NCBI RefSeq assembly: GCF_000002875.2
Contig: NC_009392.2
Coordinates: forward strand, 1 to 64,000
Source: Leishmania infantum JPCM5
Taxonomy: Eukaryota; Euglenozoa; Kinetoplastea; Trypanosomatida; Trypanosomatidae
Length of the DNA stretch: 64,000 nt
Direction: 5' to 3'
This document shows positions 27,901 to 37,278 of the stretch, one piece after another. The translations under genes and the position numbers were made by a program. How positions within the stretch are numbered: position 1 is the first letter of the stretch; every line of letters begins with the position of its first letter. The notes below the pieces were generated by a model. That model was not told the origin of the DNA. It did no database searches and worked only from the letters and a program-made list of their open reading frames with translations.

Positions 27901-28394
27901 CACGGCTGAGTCACCTGCCCTCCTCTTTTGCGGAGGCGCCGTTGTCGCTGAACCTCAGCTGGACTGCAGAGCGCAAGCATCACCAGGTAGCACTCACACT
28001 ACCGCTAGAGTACGTCTACTTCGCGAAGCCTGTGCTGCCGGGCTCCGTGCTCACGTCTCACGAGTATCTCGAGGATGTTGTCGGCAAGGCCCTCGCTGCA
28101 GCCCCTATCGCCACGGCCTTTGTGCCGTGCAGCAAGGCAGCGATTATGACTGGAGTTATGGCTGCCATGCCACAGCTGCGCCTGGCCCCGATTGATGTAT
28201 TCAAGGATGCGCTATCCATGTACGGCCTCCTGCACGGCCGCAAGTCGGAGCTGGCACACACGCATGTGGCGGTGCTTCTGCAGGAGCAGGAAGTGGATGG
28301 CTCCAAAGGGATTCTGGTGACGGTGCGATGCCACTATCCTGTACTGAGCGAGGCTCTCATTGTGAAGCTGGCGGAGCTGGTGGGTGCACACTAG
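24993..28394 (+). CDS. AP3D: AP-3 complex subunit delta (delta-adaptin)
   Basis: A 1133-residue large adaptin. The first ~590 residues are helical repeat solenoid of the Adaptin_N family, with hallmarks such as KMVAIQKATYFHMLGY, GLALYCIASICTPDMAQDV and YVRKKATLSLYRVFLSYPE. The motif HSNWTLIKIVKVFGYFAPLE is characteristic of delta over alpha, gamma or epsilon. An acidic Gly-rich hinge (about 665-720) is followed by a basic stretch and a C-terminal beta-rich ear. AP-3 sorts cargo from endosomes to lysosome-related organelles, which in Leishmania include acidocalcisomes. ATG 24993 is the first in frame and directly precedes conserved sequence. The pyrimidine run just before it lacks an AG, so the mapped acceptor should lie further upstream. 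Confidence 0.94.
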   Translation: MSLAAFTQYSLAAVVRNLRSAPGGTEEEAVDRYIADTKNEVNAADPRVKMVAIQKATYFHMLGYSSQYADFRVVEMMASPIFLHKRIAYLAACLTFTEDTDVIPLMTASLKRDLSSSNQFEVGLALYCIASICTPDMAQDVVADVVNLLGHPRAYVRKKATLSLYRVFLSYPESLRVTYGRLKEKLEDNNEKADTDPAVRGAVVCVLCELARRNPANFLGLAVPFYSLLSSVHSNWTLIKIVKVFGYFAPLEPRLGKKLVEPITNLINTTGAKSVQYECLLAVANGMSQVSSLKKLAAEKIRGFVEDADPNLKFLGLEALSLLVASSENRKLLADQREVVLRCLDDPDSTIRLKALHLLRDLTTRKTVISHINEMLDRCVRTPPDEEWSNAVIRTIIETAQTGDYEWIQDFEWYLSVLLDLCVVELTVYTHGGFMEQELVCILSRVNGVRRAGVEEIVPLLTNVRLLGCDRQHSTQWRILCAAAFICGEYPHWVPDIAEACRALLDEPITLLPAEVQLACVAAVGKIAAYVYQPCARHVQLCNGEEECRAAEEEEQRIVPSLAELIRTVLLPEADEASGAHDNTAADDARGAAARAHRGLRRFCHSAFPSVLERAHLVQYQVMEHPEVGPKLYEAVLPPVAAGAQDAIELPEDVDLEAPFCENVAMLMALSGSDEDDGSDGGALGGYGGLGDSGDDDLDANFNLEYRIEQQRRSEQARREEMAPYYLRDSADAGVVVSEDFGAPSRPLRSAQQIGCDDGLVSHAGAVSQHRQHTRTRRPQKVFSINRQLSKPADYEEKKAARWHRSKSPEEDEATRKLRGIDVTRALRADERLPETLSYAQLLQQQQHKGKGSDELYADAMVASHAAEAVQVTLYNERPLGLYLTVTGCKVRRDGLHLSGAVECVNATSSSVVRDVRLTATPTAAFAMGDVTLRLEAVKSDMAEDASGGTSVTVAERLKGSATVRVPIVARLSHLPSSFAEAPLSLNLSWTAERKHHQVALTLPLEYVYFAKPVLPGSVLTSHEYLEDVVGKALAAAPIATAFVPCSKAAIMTGVMAAMPQLRLAPIDVFKDALSMYGLLHGRKSELAHTHVAVLLQEQEVDGSKGILVTVRCHYPVLSEALIVKLAELVGAH

Positions 28395-30007
28395 CAATCT
28401 CTGGCGTCAGGGCCAAAGCAGCGGGGGAGGGGCTTGAAAGAAAAGCGGGCCATGAAGTTTCTGGTGTTGCTCTGTGCGCACTCGACGGTGCGGCTGGTCT
28501 GGCGGTCGACCCGTGTGACGATGAATAATGGCCTCTCCGTTTCTCTTTGTGCGTGTGCGCGCAAAACGTACGTGCGTGGCGCTCGCTGTTCTACTCAGTG
28601 CCCATGGTTTGCATCTCTGACTCTCTTGCACACGTGATGATTCTTTGCGGTGCTAGAGTCTCCCCACCCCGTCGCCCCACGCACATACACACGGGGACCT
28701 ATCCAGCTACAACTCCCTCATCCCCCACTAGCTTCGCTGCAACGAAATGAATGAAGGTGCGACGGCCGGCGGCTTCGAGCGGACCGCATTTGCACCGTGG
28801 AGCTGGCGCTTCTCTTGAGGCGAAGAGCGGCGTTGCCAATAGTGGTGGTAGTGGTGGTAGTGGTGGCAGTGTGGCGGGTGATGACTCAAACCACTGGAGT
28901 CTGAGATGTGTCCCCTCCCCCCTCTCCCTCACTGCCACCTTCTCCGTGTGTATCAGCAGAAGCACGTGTACGGATGTGGTGTTGGCGCATTCGGCTTTTC
29001 CCTTCCCGTACCCATGTGCGTGACCCGGTGTCTCGGTGCATGTTTCCACACTTGCTCGCATCATCCTACGCTTAATTTCTGTGGTTGCTCTTCGCCCTCC
29101 TTTCTTTGCCCCTTTCGTCGGCCTTTGCGGCTTACTTCTCTACCCCGTGGTCTCTGTCGCACCTGGCATCCCTTCGCCCCCTCCTCCCTACATTCTGTGA
29201 GGCAGCTATGCCTCAATGGCTAGTGTATCATACCCTCCGCCTCCCTCTGCTTCCGCGTCACCGAGCGTGGCGACCGTCCGGTCACCGTCCACAGGTGTGT
29301 ACGGCATTCCCTCCAACCATTTGCTTTTGTTCGTCATCATCCGCACCTCTCTCTTCGCCTCCCTCCTGCTCTGCCTTATCAGTCGCCCGTTGGTGTTGCC
29401 GGTGGTGTAGCAGCACATTCAAACTCGAACGCCTTCTATACGACGCAAACCTCGCCATCACAGGAGGGACGCTGCGAACGAGGCACCCCCTCCTTCGCTA
29501 GTTGTAGAGTCGAAGGTCCGCGGTGATCAGCGTGGGAGGGAGACGTACCTCTTCCTCCTTTTACTTCTTTTCTTCCGCTTTTGCTTTTCGTGCTCTTTGA
29601 AAACGTTCGCGGAGGGTGCTATTCACCCGGATCGCTCTTGGCCGCCGCGCCCCCTCCCAGGCATTGTCTGTCGCGATCTCGTGCGGCAGCCACCGACTCT
29701 TCTTCGCCAACGCCCCCTTTCGCTTCTCTCTCTCCTTCGCGCCTAATCGCGTTTTGTGGTTTCCGGTCTGTGTGTCTGTGTGCGTGTGCGGATCGTCCGC
29801 ACCCATTCCGCTCTCTCTTTTCGGTTTCAATATCTACTCTGCTTCTTCGCATTGCGTTCTATTCGCTCCCGTCAACCCCCCTCCCCACGTTTTCCGCCAT
29901 TGGCGTACGTACGTGCGTGAAGGATAGACTGGACAAGTGATTCGCCTTCACCTTGTTTTCGTTGCGTTTTTCGCTCTGCTGACTTTTGTAGAATACGCGT
30001 GACTTGC
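28395..30007. other. Intergenic spacer, AP-3 delta to phosphatase
   Basis: A 1.6 kb spacer with a GGTAGTGGT tandem run at 28843-28868 and long C/T-rich sequence from 29085 onward. The tract 29941-29991 ends at AG 29990-29991. Open frames here are short and of low complexity. No gene is seen. Confidence 0.65.
29941..29991 (+). promoter_or_regulatory. Polypyrimidine tract and AG acceptor for dual-specificity phosphatase
   Basis: A T/C-rich run with AG at 29990-29991, only 16 nt before ATG 30008. If used, the leader would be very short beyond the spliced leader. It also excludes the in-frame GTG at 29999 as a meaningful start. Confidence 0.5.
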
Positions 30008-31672
30008 ATGCAGCGCTCTGGTGGCGGCGGTAGTGCTGCCGGTGTGAGTGTGCGCGAGACAAGCTCGCCGCGCTCGACGCCCGAGCTGCCGCCAAACTCG
30101 TTCCGTGGCGGGCTTAACTTCGGTGACTTCCCTGAGCACACCGGTAGTAGTGGCGGCAATGCGAGCGTGCGCCGCAGCCTTTCCACCTCCCCCGCTCCAT
30201 CGCCCGCACGGCGGCCCTCTTGTAGTGCGGAAGAGGCCGCCAAGGGCTCGATCCATCGTACGAGAAAAAAGAAGAAAGGGAGACCGCAAAATGCGCTATT
30301 CATGCTGGCGAACAGCATGGGTGGCGGTGCTACCCCAGCGACAACCGGCTCGCAGGTGGTAGACCTGCGCGCGTTGGACCCGTCACCGTGTCCATCGCGC
30401 GGGTCTCGCTCGCCTCTGCGGTCTTGCCATGTGCACGAGCGCGGCTCGCGCTGTGAGGACGTGCCGGCGACGCAGATCCTGGAGTTTTTGTACCTGGGAA
30501 GCGTGAAGGACGCGCAGGATGCCGCCTTCTTGGCGAGGCATCAAATCCGCTACATCATCAACGTCTCTCAAGAGGAGTACTGGTCGGTGGATAAGAAGGT
30601 GCAGATCTTTACCTTCAAGGTGGACGACTCCGCCACAGCCGATATTGCGGCGCTCTTTCAGCCCACGCGCGACCTCATCAACAGAATTCGCGGGCGCTAC
30701 TATCGCTACGCAAGAGGTGAGAGCTCTACGAGGCCGGCGGTGCTGGTGCACTGTCAAAAAGGCCGCAGCCGTTCCGCAACGATCGTCTTAGCATACCTCA
30801 TCTACACGAACGGCTGGTCCGTGGCAGAGGCGATGAAGTATGTCGGTGCGCGTCGACCCTGCGCGGAGCCGAACATCGGCTTCATGGAGGAGTTGCGGAA
30901 GCTGCAGGAGAGCCTCTCCTTCGAGGAGCGCACGAGGCGGTACAGCGAGCTGTGCTGGTTCATGCGCAACCTGAACGCGGAAACGTCGCAGTCGCACGTA
31001 CGGGAGCTATTCGAGAAACGCATCGGCATGGTGCGACATGTCGTCACCTACGTCGTGGCCGGCGGCGGGGCTGGTAACGTGGCCGACGGTGACACGGTTG
31101 GCAACTGTGGTGATGGCAGTCGAGTGACAGTGCAACGCGACACGCGATTCTCCGCGTCGTGGCCGGCGGCGCCGTCTACCGGTGACAGCGACGCCGCGGA
31201 CTCTTTGGTGGCGTTTGATCTCGGGGCGGCGCTGGGGAAGCAAAACGACGGTTTAGACGATCAGCGTGCAGCCAAAGACAGCGACACACACGCGTACAAG
31301 GACGCCAGTGCCGCCGTGAGCCTGCTTCGCGGTCCCAGCACGGAGAAGACGATGCTCTGCTTTGTGTTCTTCACGTGCCGCGAGGACGTACTACACGGCA
31401 TCAAGTCAGGGCAGTTCCAGCAGCTGCTTCTCCAGCTCCCCTCAGCAGCCGGCAAGCAGATCAAGTACGCGACTGGGCCAAAGCTGAAGAAGATCATGAC
31501 GGAGCACCAGAGTATGTCGAGCAGCTTCGTGCAAGACATGGCAGGATTCAGCGACCACGCCACGACTCGAACAGGTGGTGAGTCAGCAGCGGCTGATGCC
31601 GATGGTGCAGTGCAAACACAGGGAGTAGTAGCGCCTGCTAGCAAGGAGGCAGATGTGACGCGGCCTGTGTGA
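30008..31672 (+). CDS. Dual-specificity protein phosphatase
   Basis: A 554-residue protein with a DSP catalytic domain at about 155-305. The P-loop HCQKGRSRS places the catalytic cysteine at C249 and the arginine at R255. Typical family elements surround it: ILEFLYLGSVKDAQDAAFL at the start, IRYIINVSQEE, and AYLIYTNGWSVAEAMKYVGA after the P-loop. The ~150-residue N-terminus is Ser, Pro and Arg rich with a basic RKKKKGR stretch. The C-terminal 250 residues are not recognised. It should dephosphorylate Ser/Thr/Tyr on proteins, possibly MAP kinases. The basic stretch could be a nuclear signal. No key residue is missing. Confidence 0.92.
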   Translation: MQRSGGGGSAAGVSVRETSSPRSTPELPPNSFRGGLNFGDFPEHTGSSGGNASVRRSLSTSPAPSPARRPSCSAEEAAKGSIHRTRKKKKGRPQNALFMLANSMGGGATPATTGSQVVDLRALDPSPCPSRGSRSPLRSCHVHERGSRCEDVPATQILEFLYLGSVKDAQDAAFLARHQIRYIINVSQEEYWSVDKKVQIFTFKVDDSATADIAALFQPTRDLINRIRGRYYRYARGESSTRPAVLVHCQKGRSRSATIVLAYLIYTNGWSVAEAMKYVGARRPCAEPNIGFMEELRKLQESLSFEERTRRYSELCWFMRNLNAETSQSHVRELFEKRIGMVRHVVTYVVAGGGAGNVADGDTVGNCGDGSRVTVQRDTRFSASWPAAPSTGDSDAADSLVAFDLGAALGKQNDGLDDQRAAKDSDTHAYKDASAAVSLLRGPSTEKTMLCFVFFTCREDVLHGIKSGQFQQLLLQLPSAAGKQIKYATGPKLKKIMTEHQSMSSSFVQDMAGFSDHATTRTGGESAAADADGAVQTQGVVAPASKEADVTRPV

Positions 31673-32366
31673 ACTCCCCTCTCTACGCGTCACGTCACGT
31701 CACGTCGGAACGTTTCGTATTTCTTAAGCGTTCCTTTCTTTTTTTTTATCTGTTCTCGTTCTCCTCTTCGCCTCCCGCCGTGTGTGTTCTGCACAGCGCT
31801 CAACATGACCCACGCACTCACACCCCCAAGCACACATCACGAACGCGCACATGTGAATGTACACGCATCCCTCTCCACCCCAGGCTGCTACTCTGGACTG
31901 CTCTCCGAGAACGGAATGTGGACGTGCCTTCGTCTGTTTCTTTCGTCAGCGCGTATGGTGTTGACGAGTGTGTCGGGTTTTAAGCAGCCGTGTACCGGGC
32001 GCTGCTGCGTGTGTGTGTGCGTCTTTCATGCTTGGTAATGGTAGGCTCTTTGCTTGTCAGTACACAACAAAACTAGCAGCAGCTAGAAAGGCATCGGTGC
32101 AGCCACTTAGCGGCTACCGAAGAGGCCGCCGCCCCCCCCCCACGTTTCTCCGAGCGTTGCTCATCTTTCGCATGTGGGAAGCGGCTGGGCCACTTGTGCA
32201 GTGCTATGGATGGTTTCGCGCTCTGGTTCACGCTTCGTCCCGAGTGCTAACCTTCTTCCTCTTTTGTTCAGCACGGGCGAAGACGCTTGTCATCTAATCA
32301 AACGCTCTCACACACGGTGCTAGACGCAAGCAGTACAACACGTCATCCGTTGCCTCGTCAGTCGAG
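31673..32366. other. Intergenic spacer, phosphatase to coiled-coil gene
   Basis: A GTCAC-type tandem repeat at 31687-31706 just after the stop codon, a T-rich run at 31737-31760, nine C at about 32132-32140, and a good acceptor AG at 32270-32271 (5' UTR about 95 nt). Confidence 0.65.
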
Positions 32367-34637
32367 ATGGCATCGCCGCAGTACTCCACTCCGTATTCAG
32401 TGCTGAGCTACCCCACCTACACTCCCCTCTCCGTGGCGCCTGTTAAGGAGAATGGATCGCCGGTGGATACGGATCTCTCGCTACTTCGTGCTGCTGTGAG
32501 AACGGATGTGGCCCATCAGCAAGCAGCACCGTCGCCTGCGCTCCAGCGGATGGGCACGCCGTCTGCAGCGGCCAACAGCTGGGCTGGGTGCCGTGCGCCA
32601 GACGTCGGGACGGCCTCTCGAGTGCAGCCTGGTGAGTTGCTCTCTGCTACCCCTCACCTCACTCGTGTCAACGCCCCGCTCTACGCCCCACCTGGCGCAG
32701 TGAAGATGGAGTCAGGGCTACGCGGCGGTGTGTCTCCCTCCGTGCCCGCCGCTCAGCCATACTACAACGACATTGCTAGCATCCGAGATCTGCCCACTGT
32801 GCCCTTGACGCATCAACTCCCTTCTCCCTCCCGCGCTCATGCGCTGGTGGTGGACGGAACGGAGGTGGAAGTACAGTCTGATGTGGTTTCGGTCTCGCAG
32901 GCCGCGCCGAACTTGTGCGCTTTTCAGCAGGAGTGTCAGTCCCTTCTGGCACTGCTGAACGCTTCCTCTCGCCCGCGGCGGGTGACACCGCCGCCGAGCA
33001 GCGCGGTCGCCCCTTCGCAAACTCCGCCTTCACCCACCTCGAAGGCTGATTCCACTGGCGCCCTGGAGCCTGCCGTTCACAAGGAAAGGCAACCGGTGAC
33101 CATCCCGTTAGCTCACGAGCCGGTATCGACCTTATCTTCCGCAGAGGAGTCGCCGCCATCGCCATCTGTGGTATCGGAAAGGGTGGGTGTGGGGGTGGCT
33201 ACAGCGGCCCCTGCGCATTCAACAACGTACGCGCAGCTGATGCAGGAGATGGACGATCTTGCCGGCCTGCTGAACAAAGAGGAGGAGGGCTTTCGGGGGC
33301 AGCACAGCGCGGCGTCTCGACAGCACAGCGAAACCGGAGCTACACCAGCACACGGGGCTAGGGGTGATTACGCGGCTCCCATCGCACCGCTGCCATGCGT
33401 GAGGGTGACGAGCTCGTTGGCTGACACCCCTGAGAAGCAACGTCGACAGGCGGTTTCGATGCACCGGCGCGATCGATCTCAGAATCCTTCGCTGTCTCCT
33501 CTTCTTGCTCCGAGAGCGGCAGAGTTGGTGCACGCCCCGACGAGTCCCTTGTGGGCAGCGCAGCTACTGAAGTGGATTATCTACCTTGTGGAGCAGCGAC
33601 AGAGCGCGCTGCAGCGCATCCAAGCTTTTGAGGACGCCCGTGCACCTGGCCGGCGTGGGGCGTGCGCCGGCACCGTCGCTGGAGAATCAGCCGCTACCGC
33701 ACCGCCCTCAGCGATCCGCGTGACGGAGGGGCTGCTGCAACTGCTGCGCTCCCTCAACACGGAGACCGGCGATGTGGATAAGTGGACCGTTTCCGAGAAA
33801 CGACACATGTGCACGCGCATCGCAAACCTTCTGGCAGAGATGACAGCGACGGAAGAGGATGCGATGGCAGATCTCCTGAACGATGCCGCAGCAGGGGCCA
33901 CGCTGGAGCGGGAAATCACTGCCAAAGAGCCAAGCGCTACTGTTTCAGCGGCACCGCCACCGTCGAGTGCTGTCTCGGAGGCGTATCGGCAAGACATGAT
34001 GGACACACTTACTCTCCTCGACCAAATCTCGCAGGAGAACAAGACGCTGAAGCTGCGTGTGGAGGAGGCGCAAGGGCAAGCCACACGGCTGGGTGATGAA
34101 GTGGAGCGCGAAAGATCCGCGAACATGGAACTGGGCAAGTACTTCGATCAACTTGCCGCAGATAACAGCAGGCTTACCGCAGAACTGAGTGGGATGGAGT
34201 CCAAGCTGAGGCATGCAGAGGCGGTGGTCAAATCGGTATCGCAGGAGGAGTTGTTGCGCAACCAGCTAGACCGTCAGACGCTACACTTGCGCGATGTGCG
34301 CGCCGAGCTGGATGACGTGAAGGACGAGAGCAACACGCTGCGAAAGACTATTCTGCAGCTGCGAGACGCGCTGGTGCGACACCGAGCCGTCATTGACCTG
34401 CTGACGCGCCGCCGGCGTGAGCGAGAGCGCGCTGCGGCGGCGGCATCAAGACGATCGGGCAGCCGGCGCGCTCTCAGTCCGCGGTTTCAAAGCCCTTCCA
34501 TGCAACTCATCGAGGACATTCTCTCCGGTGCCTGCGACCCGCCGTCGTCCTCATCGTCCTCGCCACCGTCAGCAGTGAAGTACTCATGCGACGATGATGC
34601 TGGTGGGGACTTTAGCGCTCCCTCACCCCCACGGTGA
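32367..34637 (+). CDS. Coiled-coil protein with disordered N-terminus
   Basis: A 756-residue protein that I do not recognise. Residues 1-380 are rich in Pro, Ser, Ala and Thr, with two short conserved-looking islands: FQQECQSLLALLNASSR at about 189-205 and YAQLMQEMDDLAGLLNKEEE at about 288-307. A helical region with TSPLWAAQLLKWIIYLVEQR at about 391-410 follows. A heptad-rich coiled coil at about 545-690 (LTLLDQISQENKTLKLRVEE, LRDVRAELDDVKDE) leads into a basic RRRRERERAAA stretch. The tail is Ser-rich. This layout is common among cytoskeletal or flagellar proteins of trypanosomatids, but nothing in the sequence proves that role. Confidence 0.85.
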   Translation: MASPQYSTPYSVLSYPTYTPLSVAPVKENGSPVDTDLSLLRAAVRTDVAHQQAAPSPALQRMGTPSAAANSWAGCRAPDVGTASRVQPGELLSATPHLTRVNAPLYAPPGAVKMESGLRGGVSPSVPAAQPYYNDIASIRDLPTVPLTHQLPSPSRAHALVVDGTEVEVQSDVVSVSQAAPNLCAFQQECQSLLALLNASSRPRRVTPPPSSAVAPSQTPPSPTSKADSTGALEPAVHKERQPVTIPLAHEPVSTLSSAEESPPSPSVVSERVGVGVATAAPAHSTTYAQLMQEMDDLAGLLNKEEEGFRGQHSAASRQHSETGATPAHGARGDYAAPIAPLPCVRVTSSLADTPEKQRRQAVSMHRRDRSQNPSLSPLLAPRAAELVHAPTSPLWAAQLLKWIIYLVEQRQSALQRIQAFEDARAPGRRGACAGTVAGESAATAPPSAIRVTEGLLQLLRSLNTETGDVDKWTVSEKRHMCTRIANLLAEMTATEEDAMADLLNDAAAGATLEREITAKEPSATVSAAPPPSSAVSEAYRQDMMDTLTLLDQISQENKTLKLRVEEAQGQATRLGDEVERERSANMELGKYFDQLAADNSRLTAELSGMESKLRHAEAVVKSVSQEELLRNQLDRQTLHLRDVRAELDDVKDESNTLRKTILQLRDALVRHRAVIDLLTRRRRERERAAAAASRRSGSRRALSPRFQSPSMQLIEDILSGACDPPSSSSSSPPSAVKYSCDDDAGGDFSAPSPPR

Positions 34638-34919
34638 AGTCAGCGCTGGCCAGCTCTTCGCTTGTCATCACAGTTGTTTCTCTAGTGTTGTTGTTTTCTG
34701 TTGTTTCGCACCCCTTTAGATCTGCGCACATTCGGGGGCGGGGCGAGGAGGTGGGGGTGGGTGGAAGAGGTCATGCGTGCAACGTCTCAAACATGCAGAC
34801 GGAGCACGCCCCCTTCTCCCTCAGCACCTTTTTCCTCATTCCGAGCCCCCCTTGAAAGCACACTCACGCATAGATGCCTTCCTGCGACTGGCTCGTCACT
34901 CCAGGTGGCTGTCGGTTAG

Positions 34920-35640
34920 TGCGATGATGAGACGGCGCACATGCACACAAGGCTGTCCACGTACTGGGACATCGACAGACCCTTGTGACCATGGACGCTT
35001 CTTTCCGCTTCGTTCTCTGTTCTTTTCGCGCCCGTTGATGACAGGAGCACACCCCTCCGTGCGTGGCACCTCAGGGACCAGTGCATCCCCACTCGCTGTG
35101 GAGCAAAGCCAAGTAGAGCCCCACCCCCTCCCTGCTAAATGGCCGAGTCGCTTCTGGTGGTGGTGGCAGGGCCAAGCGCCTGCGACCCAGCGAGCGTCAG
35201 AGCGATGGATCGCCGCGGATGTTGACGGTCAGGTCTCCTGGATGGCGCTGCATCGGAGCAAGCTGCGGCAGTGAGCACGCGCCTGTGTCACCCATGTGAT
35301 GGGTAGTGTGTCAGCGCGACTCGAACGCATCTCACCAGACCCCCTCACAAGGCCCACTGCTGGTGTGGGGAGTCAGGGTGTCACGCCGAGGGGGACGCAC
35401 GAGGTATGGCGACTGGCATGACTGGCAGCGGCTGTGGGGCGACCTGCGAGGCGGGTATGGCTCGAGTGTGAGGCAGGGGCCGTCCTCCGGTCGCTTTGTG
35501 GGGGGGGGGAGGCGGCACGGCTGCACTGGCTCTTCCCCGCGGCTGCTGAGAGCCCAGGTGGGCTCGTGAGATGGTCGGGGCAAAGCAGACCCCTAACGCT
35601 TGCGCTTTCGCAGAGAGCGGACCCGCGGAGGTATCCAATT
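34920..35640. repeat. Possible SIDER-type degenerate retroposon (tentative)
   Basis: Leishmania 3' UTRs often carry ~550 bp degenerate SIDER retroposons. This block has the right setting (the 3' side of a gene), a size range that fits and a composition unlike nearby spacers. I could not match it to a known signature, so it remains a guess. Confidence 0.25.
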
Positions 35641-36238
35641 CTATTTTTCGTTCCTCACCCCACCCTAACCACGGTCTCCAGCGGCTGCTCATACCCCTCC
35701 CCCTCTCCTCCGGTTTGGCGTGTCGCGGTGCCGCAGTGTTTGTTCATGCGTTTGACTGACCAGTTGTGGAGATCCGCGAACGCCTCTTTCTCCGTCCACT
35801 CTGAACCCTCCCCCTCGTAATTGTTTAGGCTTCCCACTGGTTGTGTTTGCTGCTGGTACCCAAAAACAGAAGACGCATGCGAGATCCGTGGAGTAGCGGA
35901 CAAGGGCGATGCCGGTGACAGCGATGATGTAAGCCTCAGTCAGCAGACCCTAGCGGCCCTCAGCAGCCATGGCCGACAATCCTGGGCTCTACCTCACTCC
36001 CTCCACGAAACCAACAAAACAGAAGCCAACCCCGGGTGCGACTCGTTCTACAATGCATCCTTCTCAGCGACGCGCATAGAGGATAACCCGCCGGGGGGAG
36101 GTGGTGCGCTTCGGTGTCTAGAGTGAGGCCCCCCCCTCTGCCCCACACTGCAGCCTGTTCTTTCTCGCTGGTACGTCTGCTGCTTCTTCCGTTGCGTCTG
36201 CATGTCACGGTATGCATTGGCCCCCCCTCCCCCGACAT

Positions 36239-36258
36239 ACACACACACACACACACAC
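36239..36258. repeat. (AC)n microsatellite
   Basis: Ten AC units upstream of the splice acceptor of the gene at 36466. Confidence 0.9.
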
Positions 36259-36465
36259 AACGGTGCTCTTCCTGACACTGATTTCCTCTCTTCTCCCGTT
36301 TCACTCTTTTGGGACTTTCCTGAACCGCCACAGTCCGGTGTCGCACCCCGTACGGTGCAGCAGGGAGGCATTGCAGAGCGCGCGCGCGTGCACGTGTGTG
36401 TGTTTGTGCTAGCACGTCTACTAGACGAGTCTTCAGTGCGCTTCGTCTCTCGCATAGGCACACCC

Positions 36466-37278
36466 ATGATGCTCCGTGGAACCAGTTGCGCCCTGGCGCG
36501 CAGCTTCCGCGCTAATCTCAAGTACCCCTCGCTCGTGTCGTACAACAAGCTCCCGTGGGAGGTGGTGAGTCATGACAGCACGAAGCTGCACATGCACCTC
36601 GCCCCAAACTACGAGCAACTTCTGACGCTCGCCGCGGTGACAGATGTGCCGCACTTGGCGTTGGCGTCGCACCTCATCGTGCCGGAGGCGGAGCGGCTGC
36701 GCGTGATGCCCGGTGTAGTGTACCTTCTAGGTGGCCAGGCTGCTCACGAGAACCCGTCGAGCTTCACGGCGTACCGGATCGCCGATCCGACCTCGTTGCA
36801 GTACTACGGTCGCATCCACCATAACCTGGCGCCGATTCGGCGGGTGGACATGTGCACCTCAGCTGACTTGCGGCTCCTCTGCCTCGCCATGCACTTTGAT
36901 GGTGTACTCACGAACACATCGGCTGGCTCCACCCTTGATGGCGTCACCACCGCGTCGCAGGAGGGCCATTTTTCGCTCTTCTACTTCTTCCGCCCCAATC
37001 GTCCGGCGAACGAGCTGACGCAGCCGTTTGAGAAGTTCTACCAACACCGGCCGTCCCTCGCCAGTTTAGACGCCTTCAACGCAGCCTCGCCTGGCAAGGC
37101 GGAGTCATGGACACCGGTGCTGCAGGCGCCGCGGCGTACGGCGGAGAAGGCGAGACTTACCCCGGCAGAGCCGTATCGCCCGCCGCAGAATTATCTGATG
37201 GGGCTGGCAGAGCGTCTCGGTGTCCGCCCTGGCAACGCTTTTGGCCGTCGATCCCTGATGTGGGGCACATGGTTCTAG
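36466..37278 (+). CDS. Conserved-looking protein with possible mitochondrial leader
   Basis: 270 residues; family not recognised. The N-terminus MMLRGTSCALARSFRANLKY is basic, has no acidic residues and has the features of a mitochondrial import leader. The body mixes hydrophobic strands and helices (LLTLAAVTDVPHLALASHLI, LLCLAMHFDGVLTN) and ends in a basic FGRRSLMWGTWF. No membrane helix or nucleotide motif is visible. The frame is open upstream to 36202, but that part is low complexity and a good splice acceptor (AG 36332-36333) lies inside it with no ATG between. Start is therefore 36466, or the adjacent ATG 36469. A mitochondrial ribosome or RNA-processing factor is possible but unproven. 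Confidence 0.8.
   Translation: MMLRGTSCALARSFRANLKYPSLVSYNKLPWEVVSHDSTKLHMHLAPNYEQLLTLAAVTDVPHLALASHLIVPEAERLRVMPGVVYLLGGQAAHENPSSFTAYRIADPTSLQYYGRIHHNLAPIRRVDMCTSADLRLLCLAMHFDGVLTNTSAGSTLDGVTTASQEGHFSLFYFFRPNRPANELTQPFEKFYQHRPSLASLDAFNAASPGKAESWTPVLQAPRRTAEKARLTPAEPYRPPQNYLMGLAERLGVRPGNAFGRRSLMWGTWF

Larger units (their letters stand above)
34638..36465. other. Intergenic spacer with possible degenerate retroposon
   Basis: A 1.83 kb spacer. The portion 34900-36130 is GC-rich with balanced purines and pyrimidines, unlike the T/C-rich spacers elsewhere, and holds overlapping open frames of about 100-165 codons without recognisable domains. An (AC)n run lies at 36239-36258. The acceptor for the next gene is probably AG 36332-36333. 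Confidence 0.55.

Noticed and set aside
35305..35330. Minus-strand B-box-like GTTCGAGTC
   Set aside because: No A box or acceptor pairing at the right distance, so not a tRNA gene.
34777..36126. Several + strand frames of 100-165 codons
   Set aside because: They overlap in different frames without domains; better seen as one non-coding, possibly retroposon-derived block.
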